Of a stretch of DNA of 64,000 bases, positions 44,639 to 54,630 are shown piece after piece. The position numbers and the translations under genes were made by a program. The notes below the pieces were generated by a model, which was not told the DNA's origin, searched no databases, and saw only the letters and a list, made by a program, of their open reading frames with translations. The stretch's first letter is position 1, and the number at the start of each line of letters is the position of its first letter. The stretch comes from an uncultured Bacteroides sp. (GTDB taxonomy: Bacteria; Bacteroidota; Bacteroidia; Bacteroidales; Bacteroidaceae). The stretch is taken from the NCBI RefSeq assembly GCF_959029255.1, contig NZ_CAUFUE010000002.1:1-64000 (forward strand), read 5' to 3'.

Positions 44639-47600
44639 TTACCGGTTTTGAATAAATCGCTCCAAATATTCCGTCGGCAACATGCCGAACTCTTTTTTGA
44701 AACAGGAACTGAAATACTTAGGGTCATTAAATCCGACGACATAAGCCAGTTCTGAAATCCGAAGGGTGCTTCCTTTTTCCTCCATAATACGGCACGCTGC
44801 TTTTAAACGTATATTCCGAATGAAAGCGGAAGTATTCAATCCGGTCAAAGACTTTAGTTTCTTATATAAAGTGGATCTGCTGGTACCCATTTCTTCCACA
44901 AAACGGGTTTGGTCGAATTCACTGTCTTCCAGATGCCGGTTGACGCAATCAATGGCGCGCTGCATGAAATCTTCGTCCAAACTTGTGTAGTTCAACTCTT
45001 TCACCTCAAACACCAACTGATTCTTAAAATCCTTTGCCGTGCGCTCTTTCGATTTCAGCAAATTGCGGATACGGGCATGCAATACCGCCAAGTTGAAAGG
45101 CTTGCTGATAAAAGCATCTGCCCCCACCTCGTATGCCTCCGCACGTTCTTCCTCTTTCGTCTTTGCGGTAAGCAGAATCACGGGGATATGACTGATTTCA
45201 AGATTATTTTTCACATACTTACAAAGTTCAATGCCGTCCATAACGGGCATCATCACATCGGTCACAATCAAATCCACCTCCTCATTCTCAACCACCGTGA
45301 CGGCTTCCTGCCCATTTTCTGCGGTCAGCACATTATAATCGCGATGCAGCAAACGCGTCATGAGTTGCAGTAATTCTTCATTATCCTCTACTACCAGAAT
45401 CGTATGCGCCTTGACTTTTTCCGCCGAAGTACTTTCAGCGGTATCCGCCGATGTATCTTCTTCATTGGTTACAATCGTTTTTTGTACAGGTAGCACTGCT
45501 TCCTCATCAATCTGCTCTTCTTTAAAATAAGAGCGGTTGATAGGTAACGTCACTATAAATTCCGCTCCCTGCTTCACGTCACTTTCCACACAAATACTTC
45601 CTCCGTGCAGTTCCACCAAATCTTTGGTCAGTGAAAGTCCGATACCCGTTCCTATGGTATTGTATTTACGATAATCCCCCTCATAAAAACGCTGGAACAA
45701 CGTTTTCTGCTTTTCTTTGGAGATGCCGCTACCATTATCCTTGACGCGCAATTGTACAAAGTCCTTATTATCGGTGTAAGAAAGAGTCACCTGTATATAT
45801 CCTCCCTCCTGATTATACTTGGCCGCGTTCGACAACAGGTTATACAAAATCTTGTCAATCTTGTCCGTATCGAAATAACCGGTAATTGACTCAGGATTAC
45901 AAAGCACGGAGAAGTGCATCTTCTGTTTATTAATCAAGGGTCTGAAAGCTTCTGTTTCATTCTTTACGAAGGCAGCTATATCGCCGGGAGAAACCCGGAG
46001 TTTCAAGTTACCCGTTTCCACCTTGCGGAATTCAAGTATCTGCTGAAGCAGACGAATCAGACGGCTGATGTTACTGGACATCACCGTATAAAGGTCATTG
46101 TAGCCCGGCGCCTGCATCTTCAGTTCATCCACCGTAGCAGAAATAATAGTAAGCGGAGTCAGCAACTCATGCGTAATATTGGTAAAGAACTGTAGTTTGG
46201 CATGATTGAGTTCTTCCGCTTTCGACTTTTCCATTTCGCGCAGGCGCAATTCATTGCGCAGCAACATTCTGTTTTTGGCAACGCGGAATACAAAAAGAAC
46301 AACGACAATGACCATACAGGTATAAATAAGGTAAGCCCACCATGTAGCCCAAAATGGTGGCAAAATCTCCACCTCCATTTCACGTATTTCTCCACTCCAC
46401 ACTCCATTCTCATTGGTTGCCTTTAGCCGGAAAGTATAAGTCCCGCTCTTCAAATTATTATAATAAGCAAAGCGCCGGTTGGCATCGGTATATTGCCAAT
46501 CCTTGTCGAACCCCACCAGCTGATAAGCATAACGGTTCAATTCTGGGTTCCGATAAGTGAGAGCGGCAAATTCTATACTGAAATTATTATATTTATCAGG
46601 AAGCGTTATTTTCTGTGTAAACGGAGGTGTAACAGGCGATATCCTGTTCCGCACATCCGGCTCCAAGGAAGCCAGTGAACGGTTGAATATCTTAATGTCC
46701 GTTATCAGATAGGTCACACTTTCATCTTTTCCTTCCAGCGCCACCGGCATAAAACTGTTATAACCTTTGTTTCCTCCAAACAACAATTCTCCGTCTCTCT
46801 TGCACGAAGAATGCGCAATGAAGTAATTGTCCTGCAAACCATCGGCTGTTGTATAAACACGAAGGCCTGATAATGCTCCGTTCGCCGGAGCATAAAGTTT
46901 CATCAATCCGGCATTGGTACCCATCCACAAATTGCCTTGACCGTCTTCTTCAATGGAAGAAATCATGTCGCTGGGAATGCCATATTCACGATTTTTTCCT
47001 TCAAAGCTGCCTTTTTCACGCTGATACAGATATAATCCTCCGCCTTCTGTTCCCGCCCATAGCCTACCAGAACTATCCAATCGCAAACAAAGCACGGTGT
47101 TCACCGCCAATCGTCCGTTACTTAGACTATAATTAGTATACTTCAACGTCTCAGGATGCGAAATGTCACCATAAACATGTATGATACCGCAATTTCCCGT
47201 AGCTACCCAAATGCTTCCGTCCGTATCTTCCACGATATCCCTTACATGATACCAACCTGCCACCCTTCCATCTTCAAAAGGCAATGTCCCGAATTTGTAA
47301 AAGCCACCATCAGCACGGCTTACTCCCATACCGCCCCGGCAACCGGCCCAGCAATTGCCACGACTGTCTTCATAGAGTGCCGACACGCAGCTTGAATAAA
47401 GATAAGGGGTACTCCATTCCGTCATCACCTGCACCTTCTCTCCTTTTTTATAAATCAGGATACCCCCATCGTAAGTACCAAACCACAATTCACCGTTCCT
47501 ACGCTGGATAATCGTGTTAATGGTAGGAATCTTTGATATGTCCGAGAATTCAGGAATACGTGAGAAAAAAGATAATTCCCCCGTAGCATTGTCTTTACGT

Positions 47601-48790
47601 GCCAGTCCGTAACTCCCAATACCCATCCAGAGGTTCTTTTCCGAATCGGAAAACAATGCACGCACAGCGGTACTGGGCACTTCATCTTTCGTCAAATCCA
47701 AAGAATGGAAAGCGAACAGTGACGGTTTGGTGTTCACCATCAGTACACCGCCTCCAATAGAGCCCACCCAGATGTTTCCGGAACGGTCACGCATCAGACT
47801 GTTTATTTCATCACACGGTATGTTATAACGGGAATTACGTGATTTATAATTGATAAAACGTCCGGGAGTTTTCCTGTCCATAATGCTGATTCCGCTTCGT
47901 GTACCCACCCAAAGTGTGTGTGTATGCACATCCTCCACAATATCATAAACGATATTGTCCGACAAACTGGTATCATCGCCCGGTCGGTGCGAATATTCGG
48001 TATAACACACCCTATCCATATCCTTGGGATTATTCAGCAGGAAAAGACCGCAATCCCATCCTCCTACCCAGATATGCCCATCGGAATCCTGATAAATGAC
48101 ATGCGCCGAGTTTTGTTTGTTTAATTTGGGATAAGCAAAAAAACGGTTCGCAATCGGCGAATACCGCATAAGTCCGCCGTCCCATGTACCTATCCATACG
48201 TCGCCATCGGTATCTTCATATAAAGACTTGATGGAAGTACGGGGTAGCACCCCGCCCGTGAGTTTAGCATCGTATACGACAAACGTGTCTTTTTCGGCTA
48301 CATATCGGCACAAACCATAATCCGTACCAACCCACACCTTCTCGTCACTCGTCACCAGCAGGCACGAAACCGCATTATTCGGTATATCGGGAACCACAAA
48401 ATAACGTATTTCTCCCGTCTTCTTATCCAATACATTCAACCCTTCCTGTGTACCAATCCACAAGCGGTTGTCGGCATCATCAGCCATACAATAGACATTA
48501 TTGTTAGTAAGTAACCCCGGAGTATACAGATTGGATTTATAGATAGTGGACTGATAACCATCGTATTTGCAGAATCCATAACGGGTGGCAATCCATATAA
48601 ACCCCTCCCTGTCTTGGTATATTTTCTGTACCTCGTCAGCAGGCAGTCCCTGGCGTGTAGAAAACTGTTTGAAATTCAGATGGGAAATAATATCAGTATC
48701 CGAAGCCCAAGATACAGCAACTCCTCTAAGTAAACAAACCAACAAAAGAGCATACTTATAAAGAAAGCCGGGAATTAGTATTTTTTTCAT
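44639..48790 (-). CDS. Hybrid two-component system regulator (HTCS)
   Basis: A 1383-residue one-protein sensor and regulator. A signal peptide is followed by a periplasmic sensor made of Reg_prop propeller repeats (IWIATRYGFCKYDG, LWIGTQEGLNVLD and so on) and a Y_Y_Y domain (RYAYQLVGFDKDWQYTD). After a transmembrane helix come the histidine kinase (H in FFTNITHELLTPLT, N-box NLLSNAAKYN, DNGSGI), a receiver (ILVVEDNEELLQL, Asp in VTDVMMPVMDG, Lys in FISKPFN) and a C-terminal AraC-type HTH (DQTRFVEEMGTSRSTLYKKL, VVGFNDPKYFSSCFKKEFG). HTCS proteins bind a specific oligosaccharide and activate the linked utilisation genes, here probably arabinogalactan fragments. I chose the ATG at 48790 because it gives a signal peptide; a TTG 34 codons upstream lacks support. 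Confidence 0.95.
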   Translation of the reverse strand: MKKILIPGFLYKYALLLVCLLRGVAVSWASDTDIISHLNFKQFSTRQGLPADEVQKIYQDREGFIWIATRYGFCKYDGYQSTIYKSNLYTPGLLTNNNVYCMADDADNRLWIGTQEGLNVLDKKTGEIRYFVVPDIPNNAVSCLLVTSDEKVWVGTDYGLCRYVAEKDTFVVYDAKLTGGVLPRTSIKSLYEDTDGDVWIGTWDGGLMRYSPIANRFFAYPKLNKQNSAHVIYQDSDGHIWVGGWDCGLFLLNNPKDMDRVCYTEYSHRPGDDTSLSDNIVYDIVEDVHTHTLWVGTRSGISIMDRKTPGRFINYKSRNSRYNIPCDEINSLMRDRSGNIWVGSIGGGVLMVNTKPSLFAFHSLDLTKDEVPSTAVRALFSDSEKNLWMGIGSYGLARKDNATGELSFFSRIPEFSDISKIPTINTIIQRRNGELWFGTYDGGILIYKKGEKVQVMTEWSTPYLYSSCVSALYEDSRGNCWAGCRGGMGVSRADGGFYKFGTLPFEDGRVAGWYHVRDIVEDTDGSIWVATGNCGIIHVYGDISHPETLKYTNYSLSNGRLAVNTVLCLRLDSSGRLWAGTEGGGLYLYQREKGSFEGKNREYGIPSDMISSIEEDGQGNLWMGTNAGLMKLYAPANGALSGLRVYTTADGLQDNYFIAHSSCKRDGELLFGGNKGYNSFMPVALEGKDESVTYLITDIKIFNRSLASLEPDVRNRISPVTPPFTQKITLPDKYNNFSIEFAALTYRNPELNRYAYQLVGFDKDWQYTDANRRFAYYNNLKSGTYTFRLKATNENGVWSGEIREMEVEILPPFWATWWAYLIYTCMVIVVVLFVFRVAKNRMLLRNELRLREMEKSKAEELNHAKLQFFTNITHELLTPLTIISATVDELKMQAPGYNDLYTVMSSNISRLIRLLQQILEFRKVETGNLKLRVSPGDIAAFVKNETEAFRPLINKQKMHFSVLCNPESITGYFDTDKIDKILYNLLSNAAKYNQEGGYIQVTLSYTDNKDFVQLRVKDNGSGISKEKQKTLFQRFYEGDYRKYNTIGTGIGLSLTKDLVELHGGSICVESDVKQGAEFIVTLPINRSYFKEEQIDEEAVLPVQKTIVTNEEDTSADTAESTSAEKVKAHTILVVEDNEELLQLMTRLLHRDYNVLTAENGQEAVTVVENEEVDLIVTDVMMPVMDGIELCKYVKNNLEISHIPVILLTAKTKEEERAEAYEVGADAFISKPFNLAVLHARIRNLLKSKERTAKDFKNQLVFEVKELNYTSLDEDFMQRAIDCVNRHLEDSEFDQTRFVEEMGTSRSTLYKKLKSLTGLNTSAFIRNIRLKAACRIMEEKGSTLRISELAYVVGFNDPKYFSSCFKKEFGMLPTEYLERFIQNR

Positions 48791-48816
48791 ATATGACCAG
48801 ATATTAGGAAACGTGG

Positions 48817-48833
48817 CAAATATAGCAAATTTA
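48817..48833 (-). promoter_or_regulatory. Two overlapping candidate -7 boxes of the HTCS gene
   Basis: On the minus strand TAAATTTG (48826-48833) and TATATTTG (48817-48824) both fit TAnnTTTG, separated by a single base. They lie 27-43 bases upstream of the HTCS ATG, giving a short leader. Confidence 0.55.
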
Positions 48834-48894
48834 CATCTATGCCTAGGAGGAATTATAGTCCTTTTTTGTCTGTATAAACTTTTAGCCCCCAAAA

Positions 48895-48934
48895 ATAATC
48901 ACTTGGTTCGCATTCTTTGAAACCAAGTGATTAT
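48895..48934 (-). terminator. Intrinsic terminator of the glycosidase operon
   Basis: ATAATCACTTGGTT and AACCAAGTGATTAT are perfect 14-base arms around a 12-base loop. On the minus strand the stem is followed by a short U-run. It lies 23 bases past the GH51 stop and ends the operon that begins near 62411. Confidence 0.8.
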
Positions 48935-48956
48935 AAACAAGTAAGATTGTTGCAGT

Positions 48957-50897
48957 TTACGGAACAGAGAGCGTCAAGCGATAAACTTCAAACGAACGGG
49001 GTTGCAGCTCCAGACTCAAAGACTGTGCTTTTACTTTTACAGGGCGAACGCGGGGAAGTAATACTTCCTGTTCCAATGTGTTTACCGCTTTCAAGTCACT
49101 ACTCTGCATATAAGTACACGAACCGGACAAAAGCCGGCGTTTCTTCAGCCCGTTGAAATCTATCCGTACCTTTGCCGGAGAACTTCCCACGTTAACAAAT
49201 TTCAAGATGACTTCTCTTGTAGGTGCATTCAACGCAGCAGTGGCATAAAGACTGTCTTTACCTGCCACAGGGTTTCCGTCCATTTGCAAAGGAAGCACAT
49301 CGGTACCCGCATTCATGCCATACATCTGCTGCACATAGTAGTTGGGAGTACGCATCATACGAAGATTATCGAACCAGATAAGGTCCGGGTTCCACTGCCA
49401 TGCATCCACGTGGGCAAATAGAGGAGCGTATGTTGCCAGATGCACCACATCGGCATTCCGCTCCAGCCCCGTCATGAAAGCCGCTTCGGAAAGGGCTGCC
49501 AAAAAGTTGTTGGCTTTTCCCGTAGCATGGTCATGGGAAGCATACTCACCGGCAAACACTTTCGGCCCCTTACGGTCGTAATTATCATAGCGGGTAGCGT
49601 TGGCAAGGAACCATTCGGGCGCCATGTAGTAGTGTTCATCTACTAAATCCACGCCGATACGCTTCATTTCAGGCCAAAGGTAATCGAACTTGTCACCATC
49701 GGCACTGGGACCGGAAGAACCAACTATCTTCACGTCAGGATACTGTGCGCGGATGGCTTTAGTGAAGACCTCAAGACGCTCGGGATAGACTTTTCCCCAT
49801 TGTTCGTTGCCGATGCCAATCATTTTCAAGTTGAAAGGTTCGGGATGCCCCATTTCAGCACGAACCTTTCCCCATTTGGAGGTAACGGCACCATTGGCGA
49901 ATTCAATCAAGTCGAGGGCATCTTGCACGTATGGAGCAAGTTCACTCAAGGGAACCACTTCATTACTTTCGTATTGGCAAGACAACCCGCAACTCACTAT
50001 CGGAAGAGGTTCCGCGCCAAGGTCCTCGCTTAGCAGGAAATATTCGTAGAAACCAAGTCCCAAGGTCTGGAAATAATCGGGGAAAGCCTTATACTTGAAC
50101 GTATAGTTCCAGCGATTTTCGTTCAACGGGCGGTTCTCTACCGGGCCTACGGAGTTTTTCCATTGATAGCGGGTGGCAAGGCTGTTCCCTTCGATGATGC
50201 AACCGCCGGGAAAACGAAATACTCCAGGATTCAAATCATAGAGTGCCTGAACCAAGTCGGCACGCAAACCGTTCTCCCTATTTTTCCAGGTCTTCACCGG
50301 AAAGAGTGAGATGTGATCCATATCAACCGTGCCTTCCGTCAGCAATACTATACGCAGGCGCGAATGGGCGTCGGTGAAGGGAGACTTAAGGACAACCGTC
50401 TGCTTTTGCCAGCTATCGCCACTGATTTCGATTTCTTTCTTCAAAGGGTTTTCACCGTTGGAGTTCACCAACTCGATGGAGAGTTTCATGGGACGTGCAT
50501 CAGGGGTACGGGTGTAAGCGGTGAAACGATATTCCTCGCCTTGCTTCAGGCCGATGCCGCGATAGCCTTCGTTGTCAAGTCCGGCGCGCAGCAGACTACC
50601 GTCATTGACAATGCGCACGTAGTGGGGATTACGGTCGAAGCAGGGTTGTACGTCCTGCACCGTCACATTGCCGAAGGGCACCCAGCCGACAAAGGGTTGC
50701 GGGAACTCAAAGGAACGGTTCTTCACCAGTTCGGCATAGAGTCCGCCGTCGGCACCAAAGTTGATGTCTTCGAAGAAAATGCCGTACATCGTGGGTTGTA
50801 TCTTGGCTGTCGGCCGGGACACATCGACGGTCATCATACACTGTGCCTGCGCACCCAGGGCGCAGGAAAGCAAAAAGGTTGTAATCAGTTGTTTCAT
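48957..50897 (-). CDS. GH51 alpha-L-arabinofuranosidase
   Basis: A 646-residue secreted enzyme (signal peptide 1-19, ALGAQAQC; the Cys at 20 could allow lipidation). An N-terminal sandwich (about 70-200) is followed by the GH51 barrel: FRFPGGCIIEGN (227-238), acid/base Glu365 in MIGIGNEQWGKV, nucleophile Glu451 in KVFAGEYASHDH, and a C-terminal beta domain. It removes arabinofuranose side groups from arabinogalactan or arabinan. It is last gene of the enzyme operon. It is paralogous to, but shorter than, the GH51 encoded at 51963. Confidence 0.93.
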   Translation of the reverse strand: MKQLITTFLLSCALGAQAQCMMTVDVSRPTAKIQPTMYGIFFEDINFGADGGLYAELVKNRSFEFPQPFVGWVPFGNVTVQDVQPCFDRNPHYVRIVNDGSLLRAGLDNEGYRGIGLKQGEEYRFTAYTRTPDARPMKLSIELVNSNGENPLKKEIEISGDSWQKQTVVLKSPFTDAHSRLRIVLLTEGTVDMDHISLFPVKTWKNRENGLRADLVQALYDLNPGVFRFPGGCIIEGNSLATRYQWKNSVGPVENRPLNENRWNYTFKYKAFPDYFQTLGLGFYEYFLLSEDLGAEPLPIVSCGLSCQYESNEVVPLSELAPYVQDALDLIEFANGAVTSKWGKVRAEMGHPEPFNLKMIGIGNEQWGKVYPERLEVFTKAIRAQYPDVKIVGSSGPSADGDKFDYLWPEMKRIGVDLVDEHYYMAPEWFLANATRYDNYDRKGPKVFAGEYASHDHATGKANNFLAALSEAAFMTGLERNADVVHLATYAPLFAHVDAWQWNPDLIWFDNLRMMRTPNYYVQQMYGMNAGTDVLPLQMDGNPVAGKDSLYATAALNAPTREVILKFVNVGSSPAKVRIDFNGLKKRRLLSGSCTYMQSSDLKAVNTLEQEVLLPRVRPVKVKAQSLSLELQPRSFEVYRLTLSVP

Positions 50898-50959
50898 ATT
50901 ATCAGCATTAATGTTATTTTAGAAATTAAGCGCCGGTAGCTCCTCCTGCAAATAACCGT

Positions 50960-51952
50960 TTATTCACCAGCCGAAGCAGCTCCCACTTCCATCGGTAACC
51001 ATACCTCCATCCGGCCTTCACCGCGATGCGCCCAGGCATAATAAGGAATCAGCGTCAGCTTCACATCTTTTGTAGCCAAGCGCCCCGTGATGGCAGCTAC
51101 GTCCGCCATCCCCGAATACATGTACTCCGCACGCACGGCATGTCCCACAGCCTCATCCTGCTCCAACACAGGCTTATGCGATTGCAAATAAATATCCTTG
51201 CGCGCCGTGGTACCACGTGCGTCAAGAAAGAACTTTGCTTGATTAAGGTACTTCTTATCTCCCGTCACGGTATAGAGGCGCACCAATGCCATTTCGGCAA
51301 TCTGGTGTCCGGGAATCACACGCTTCTGCCCGGTGCCTTCTCCGATATTTTTGCATACACAATCGGCATAACGGATGGCTATATCCAGGAAGTTGCGCTT
51401 GCCCGTAGCCTGATAGTGGGCCACGGCACCTTCCACCATGTGTCCCAAATTATAAAACTCATGACTCAAATTTTCCACTTCCGACCAGCGTTCCGGTCCC
51501 GACCAGTTGTGCGGATGCTTGGGATTCATCGTACGGGCAGTGTAAAGATACCCGTCCGGTTCCTGGGCAGCGGCAACGATTACCAATACGCTGTCAATAT
51601 ACCTCTCTAGCTTCTTGTCCGGATAAGCCTGCAAAGAGTAACTGGCACCTTCAATCGTCTTATAGACGTCAGTATCGTCGAAAGAAAAGCCGCCTACCTT
51701 ATAGGTTTCGCTGGGATTGGCCGCCTTCACAAAGTTTTCATACCGTCCCGTCTCCTCGCATTTGCTGAAAGCCAGCGGAATGGTCACCTCGCGGTTTGCC
51801 CGGAGGCGTTGCCCCCAGAAGTTGTCCGTCACCTTGACAGAAGTGAAAGATACCGGGTCGATAGGATAGCCCGAATACAACGTCTGCTGTTTTTGTGCCG
51901 ACGTGCTGCCAGCCATGGCTGCAACAAATGCCAACGTCAATACTTGTTTCAT
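50960..51952 (-). pseudogene. GH127-like (DUF1680) protein with large internal deletion
   Basis: A 330-residue ORF where the family is about 600-800. A signal peptide (MKQVLTLAFVAAMAGSTSAQ) and normal N-terminal barrel run to residue 290 (HAVRAEYMYSGMADVAAITG). The next residues jump straight to the C-terminal end of the family (KLTLIPYYAWAHRGEGRMEV, then WLPM). The middle, which carries the zinc-binding cysteines and nucleophile cysteine known for beta-L-arabinofuranosidases such as HypBA1, is absent, with the frame kept. I infer an in-frame deletion at about 51080-51086 and an inactive enzyme. Assembly error is an alternative. It lies inside the operon between two GH51 genes. Confidence 0.82.
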
Positions 51953-51962
51953 GGTAGTTTTT

Positions 51963-54533
51963 TTATTTCTTCTTATCTATATTCTGATGGATACGTATCA
52001 CCGTAAACGAGTAAGCGGGCATGGCGTAGGCAAACTCCCCGCCGCCGATGTTGAAGGCTGACGTCGTGGAACGGGCATACTTGTCCTTCGGGTTGCCCGC
52101 CAGGAGCGTCTTCACCGCTGAAGGGTTCTGTAACTCCACGCCCTTCAGACAGACTTTGGAGGGAACCTCCACCGGAAGTAGGTTCACCAGCTTCACTATG
52201 TAGTCGCCTGTGATGTCGTCTTTCACCACCGAAACACCGATGCGCTTGCGAACAGTATCACGGTCATTGTCCAACTTGACAGCGGAAGGCAAGTAATCCG
52301 TACCGGCATTCTGTCCGTACATCTGTTGCGTATAGTAGCCCACAGTGGGCTTCACCTCCGTATTATTGAAATAAATCAAGTCGGGATTCCACTGCGTATG
52401 TCCTTCCTTTGCCAGCAACGGAGCGTATGAAGTCATCTCCACTACATCGGCATTGCGCTCCACAGAGGTCAGGTAGAGGGCTTCCGCCAACGCCGTCTCG
52501 ATGTTATTGGGGCGTCCGGGCAGGTGGGCGGCATATTCGCCCAGATAGACTTTGGACTTCGTGCGGTCGTAGCGGTCGTAATAGTCTTGGTTGTGAATCA
52601 TCCAGCCCGGAGCCACGTAATAGTGTTCATCCACCATGGGCACGCCGAGTTCTGTGGCAAGGCGCCATCCTTCGGCATAGTCCGTGCCTTCGTAAAAGGG
52701 GCCTACCGTTCCGATAACCGTGATTTCGGGATACTTTTCCTTGACGGCTTTGTATATCATGGCAAAGCGCTCTTCAAACACTTCAGTAATCATGTCCTCG
52801 TTGCCTATGCCGACATACTTCAAGTTGAAAGGTTTGGGATGGCCCGCCTCGGCGCGCTTCTTCCCCCACACGGTTCGGCGTGCATCGCCGTTAGCATACT
52901 CTATCAAGTCCAGCACATCCCGGATATAGGCTGGCATCTCTTCCATGCGGATACCACCCTGCTGGCCATAGCGCAACAGTTCCCCGTTGGCACCCTGCGG
53001 ACAGTTGTCGGCATAATGCGTGTGTGTACCCGAGTTCTGGCACGGCACTCCTGCCGCCAGTACCGGCAAAGGCTCGGCGCCCATATCTTCGCAAAACCGG
53101 AAGTACTCGAAATACCCTAGTCCACGTGTCTGATGATAACCCCACAAATTGCGCAACGGCTTGCGGGCTTCGAGCGGACCGATGGAACCTTTCCAGTCGT
53201 AGATGTTGTCGATGCCGTCACCATGAGCCACACATCCGCCGGGAAAGCGGACAAAGCGCGGATGCAGGTCGGCAAGCGTCTGTGCCAAGTCGGCGCGCAG
53301 GCCATTTTTATGTTTGCAGAAAGTATTCTGCGGAAACAAGGAAACCATGTCCAGGTGCAGTGTCCCCTCCCATTGCGGACAAACAGCCAAACGGGCATCG
53401 GTGGCATCGGCCGTAGCTGTGAGCACCGCCGTCAGCTTCTTCCACTTCCTTGAACCGACATTGACAGAGGCGCGTGCCAGCTCCTTGCCCTCCTTGTCCA
53501 GCAGACTGACGAGTACCCGCCCGCCACGGTTGCCTTCCGGCACTCGGGCAAATAAGGAAAAATCATACTTCTCGCCCCGCTTGACGGAAACCCCGTCGAA
53601 ACCGGAGTTTACGAAAGCCGTTACACCCGGATTCTTTACATAGAGCGCAGCGTAGTGCGGATTATTGGGGTGCAGCGGCGCTACGGTGTCAATGGCAAAA
53701 GCCGCATCGACCTCTGGATTCCGAGGAGTGCCCATCGTGAGCAAATCCCAAGCGTACGTGCCGTCCCAGCCTTGGCGCGCACCATCCCGGGCGGAGTACT
53801 CAAAGTCGCGGTTCTGTACCAGCTCTGCATACAGTCCTCCGTCCGCAGCATAATTGATATCCTCGAAGAAGATACCTATCAGATGCTTGCTGATGGGCTT
53901 TGCATGTTCCGTATCCACTTCAATGGTTGCTTCCACCGGCTTCAGTCCGGCAAAGCGGACAGAGTCTTCCTCGGTACGTTCGTCATGGAGCGATTGGCGG
54001 TACTTCCTATGTTCGGCAAAGGAAATGATGCGCTGCACCGTGGCGTATGCCACGCGCTGCATCCAGCCCTGCTGTGGGATACAATTCAGCAGAATTTCCT
54101 TCCGCACGGCGGGGTAGACTTCTGCGGGCTGATATTCGGCAAGACGGGAACGGTCGAAGTATTTCTGCGCTTTCCATTCCAGCAAATCAGGGGACTCTAC
54201 GTATGCTAGGGAGTTCTTGCTTTCCGTCAGTTCCCAGATGCAATGCCAGTAGCCATCGGCACGGGTCTGCATCAGGTGTGGTTTCAGCATCCGCTTCATC
54301 TGTCCCCAAGGGCCGAAGTCCGAGTTGACAAAGGAGTCGCCTTCTGCCACGCTGAACCACCGGTTGCCATCGGGGCTCCAGGCAAGCTTCAAGCCGCCAC
54401 TGCCGTCAACATGGGAATAGGAAAAAAGGTAGACTGAATCGGGTTCATTCGTCACTTCATTCGTTCTAGCCTGCAAAGGAATGGCCAGTGTCAAAAACAA
54501 ACACAAGAACAAGAATTTCAAGAATTTATCCAT
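51963..54533 (-). CDS. GH51 alpha-L-arabinofuranosidase with N-terminal extra domain
   Basis: An 856-residue secreted enzyme (signal peptide about 1-22). Residues about 30-195 are extra compared with ordinary GH51 and read like propeller or GH43-N-terminal-like strands (LKLAWSPDGNRWFSVAEGDS, YWHCIWELTESKNSLAYVES). GH51 proper starts near residue 200: FVRFPGGCVAHGDG (427-440), acid/base Glu579 in YVGIGNEDM, nucleophile Glu666 in KVYLGEYAAH. It should release arabinofuranose from arabinogalactan side chains. The two GH51 copies in one operon probably differ in linkage or chain preference. Confidence 0.92.
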   Translation of the reverse strand: MDKFLKFLFLCLFLTLAIPLQARTNEVTNEPDSVYLFSYSHVDGSGGLKLAWSPDGNRWFSVAEGDSFVNSDFGPWGQMKRMLKPHLMQTRADGYWHCIWELTESKNSLAYVESPDLLEWKAQKYFDRSRLAEYQPAEVYPAVRKEILLNCIPQQGWMQRVAYATVQRIISFAEHRKYRQSLHDERTEEDSVRFAGLKPVEATIEVDTEHAKPISKHLIGIFFEDINYAADGGLYAELVQNRDFEYSARDGARQGWDGTYAWDLLTMGTPRNPEVDAAFAIDTVAPLHPNNPHYAALYVKNPGVTAFVNSGFDGVSVKRGEKYDFSLFARVPEGNRGGRVLVSLLDKEGKELARASVNVGSRKWKKLTAVLTATADATDARLAVCPQWEGTLHLDMVSLFPQNTFCKHKNGLRADLAQTLADLHPRFVRFPGGCVAHGDGIDNIYDWKGSIGPLEARKPLRNLWGYHQTRGLGYFEYFRFCEDMGAEPLPVLAAGVPCQNSGTHTHYADNCPQGANGELLRYGQQGGIRMEEMPAYIRDVLDLIEYANGDARRTVWGKKRAEAGHPKPFNLKYVGIGNEDMITEVFEERFAMIYKAVKEKYPEITVIGTVGPFYEGTDYAEGWRLATELGVPMVDEHYYVAPGWMIHNQDYYDRYDRTKSKVYLGEYAAHLPGRPNNIETALAEALYLTSVERNADVVEMTSYAPLLAKEGHTQWNPDLIYFNNTEVKPTVGYYTQQMYGQNAGTDYLPSAVKLDNDRDTVRKRIGVSVVKDDITGDYIVKLVNLLPVEVPSKVCLKGVELQNPSAVKTLLAGNPKDKYARSTTSAFNIGGGEFAYAMPAYSFTVIRIHQNIDKKK

Positions 54534-54596
54534 AGTATTAAATCAGTTTTAATTAGTTACATTTAATTCAAGGTTTGCAATCAGTCATATAATCAG

Positions 54597-54623
54597 CCCT
54601 ATTCTGTCGTATAGTGAATAGGG
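54597..54623 (-). repeat. Intercistronic hairpin after the GH97 gene
   Basis: CCCTATTC (54597-54604) and GAATAGGG (54616-54623) are perfect 8-base arms around an 11-base loop, 8 bases past the GH97 stop. There is no U-run. It may tune expression of the downstream GH51 gene. Confidence 0.4.
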
Positions 54624-54630
54624 GTATTCT

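Noticed and set aside
44479..44742. 87-codon ORF running into the HTCS gene
   Set aside because: It overlaps the conserved HTCS AraC domain in another frame and has no leader or GG site, so it is not a second precursor.
48791..48892. N-terminal extension of the HTCS by 34 codons
   Set aside because: It would start at TTG, contains the two promoter-like boxes and would bury the signal peptide; the ATG at 48790 is preferred.
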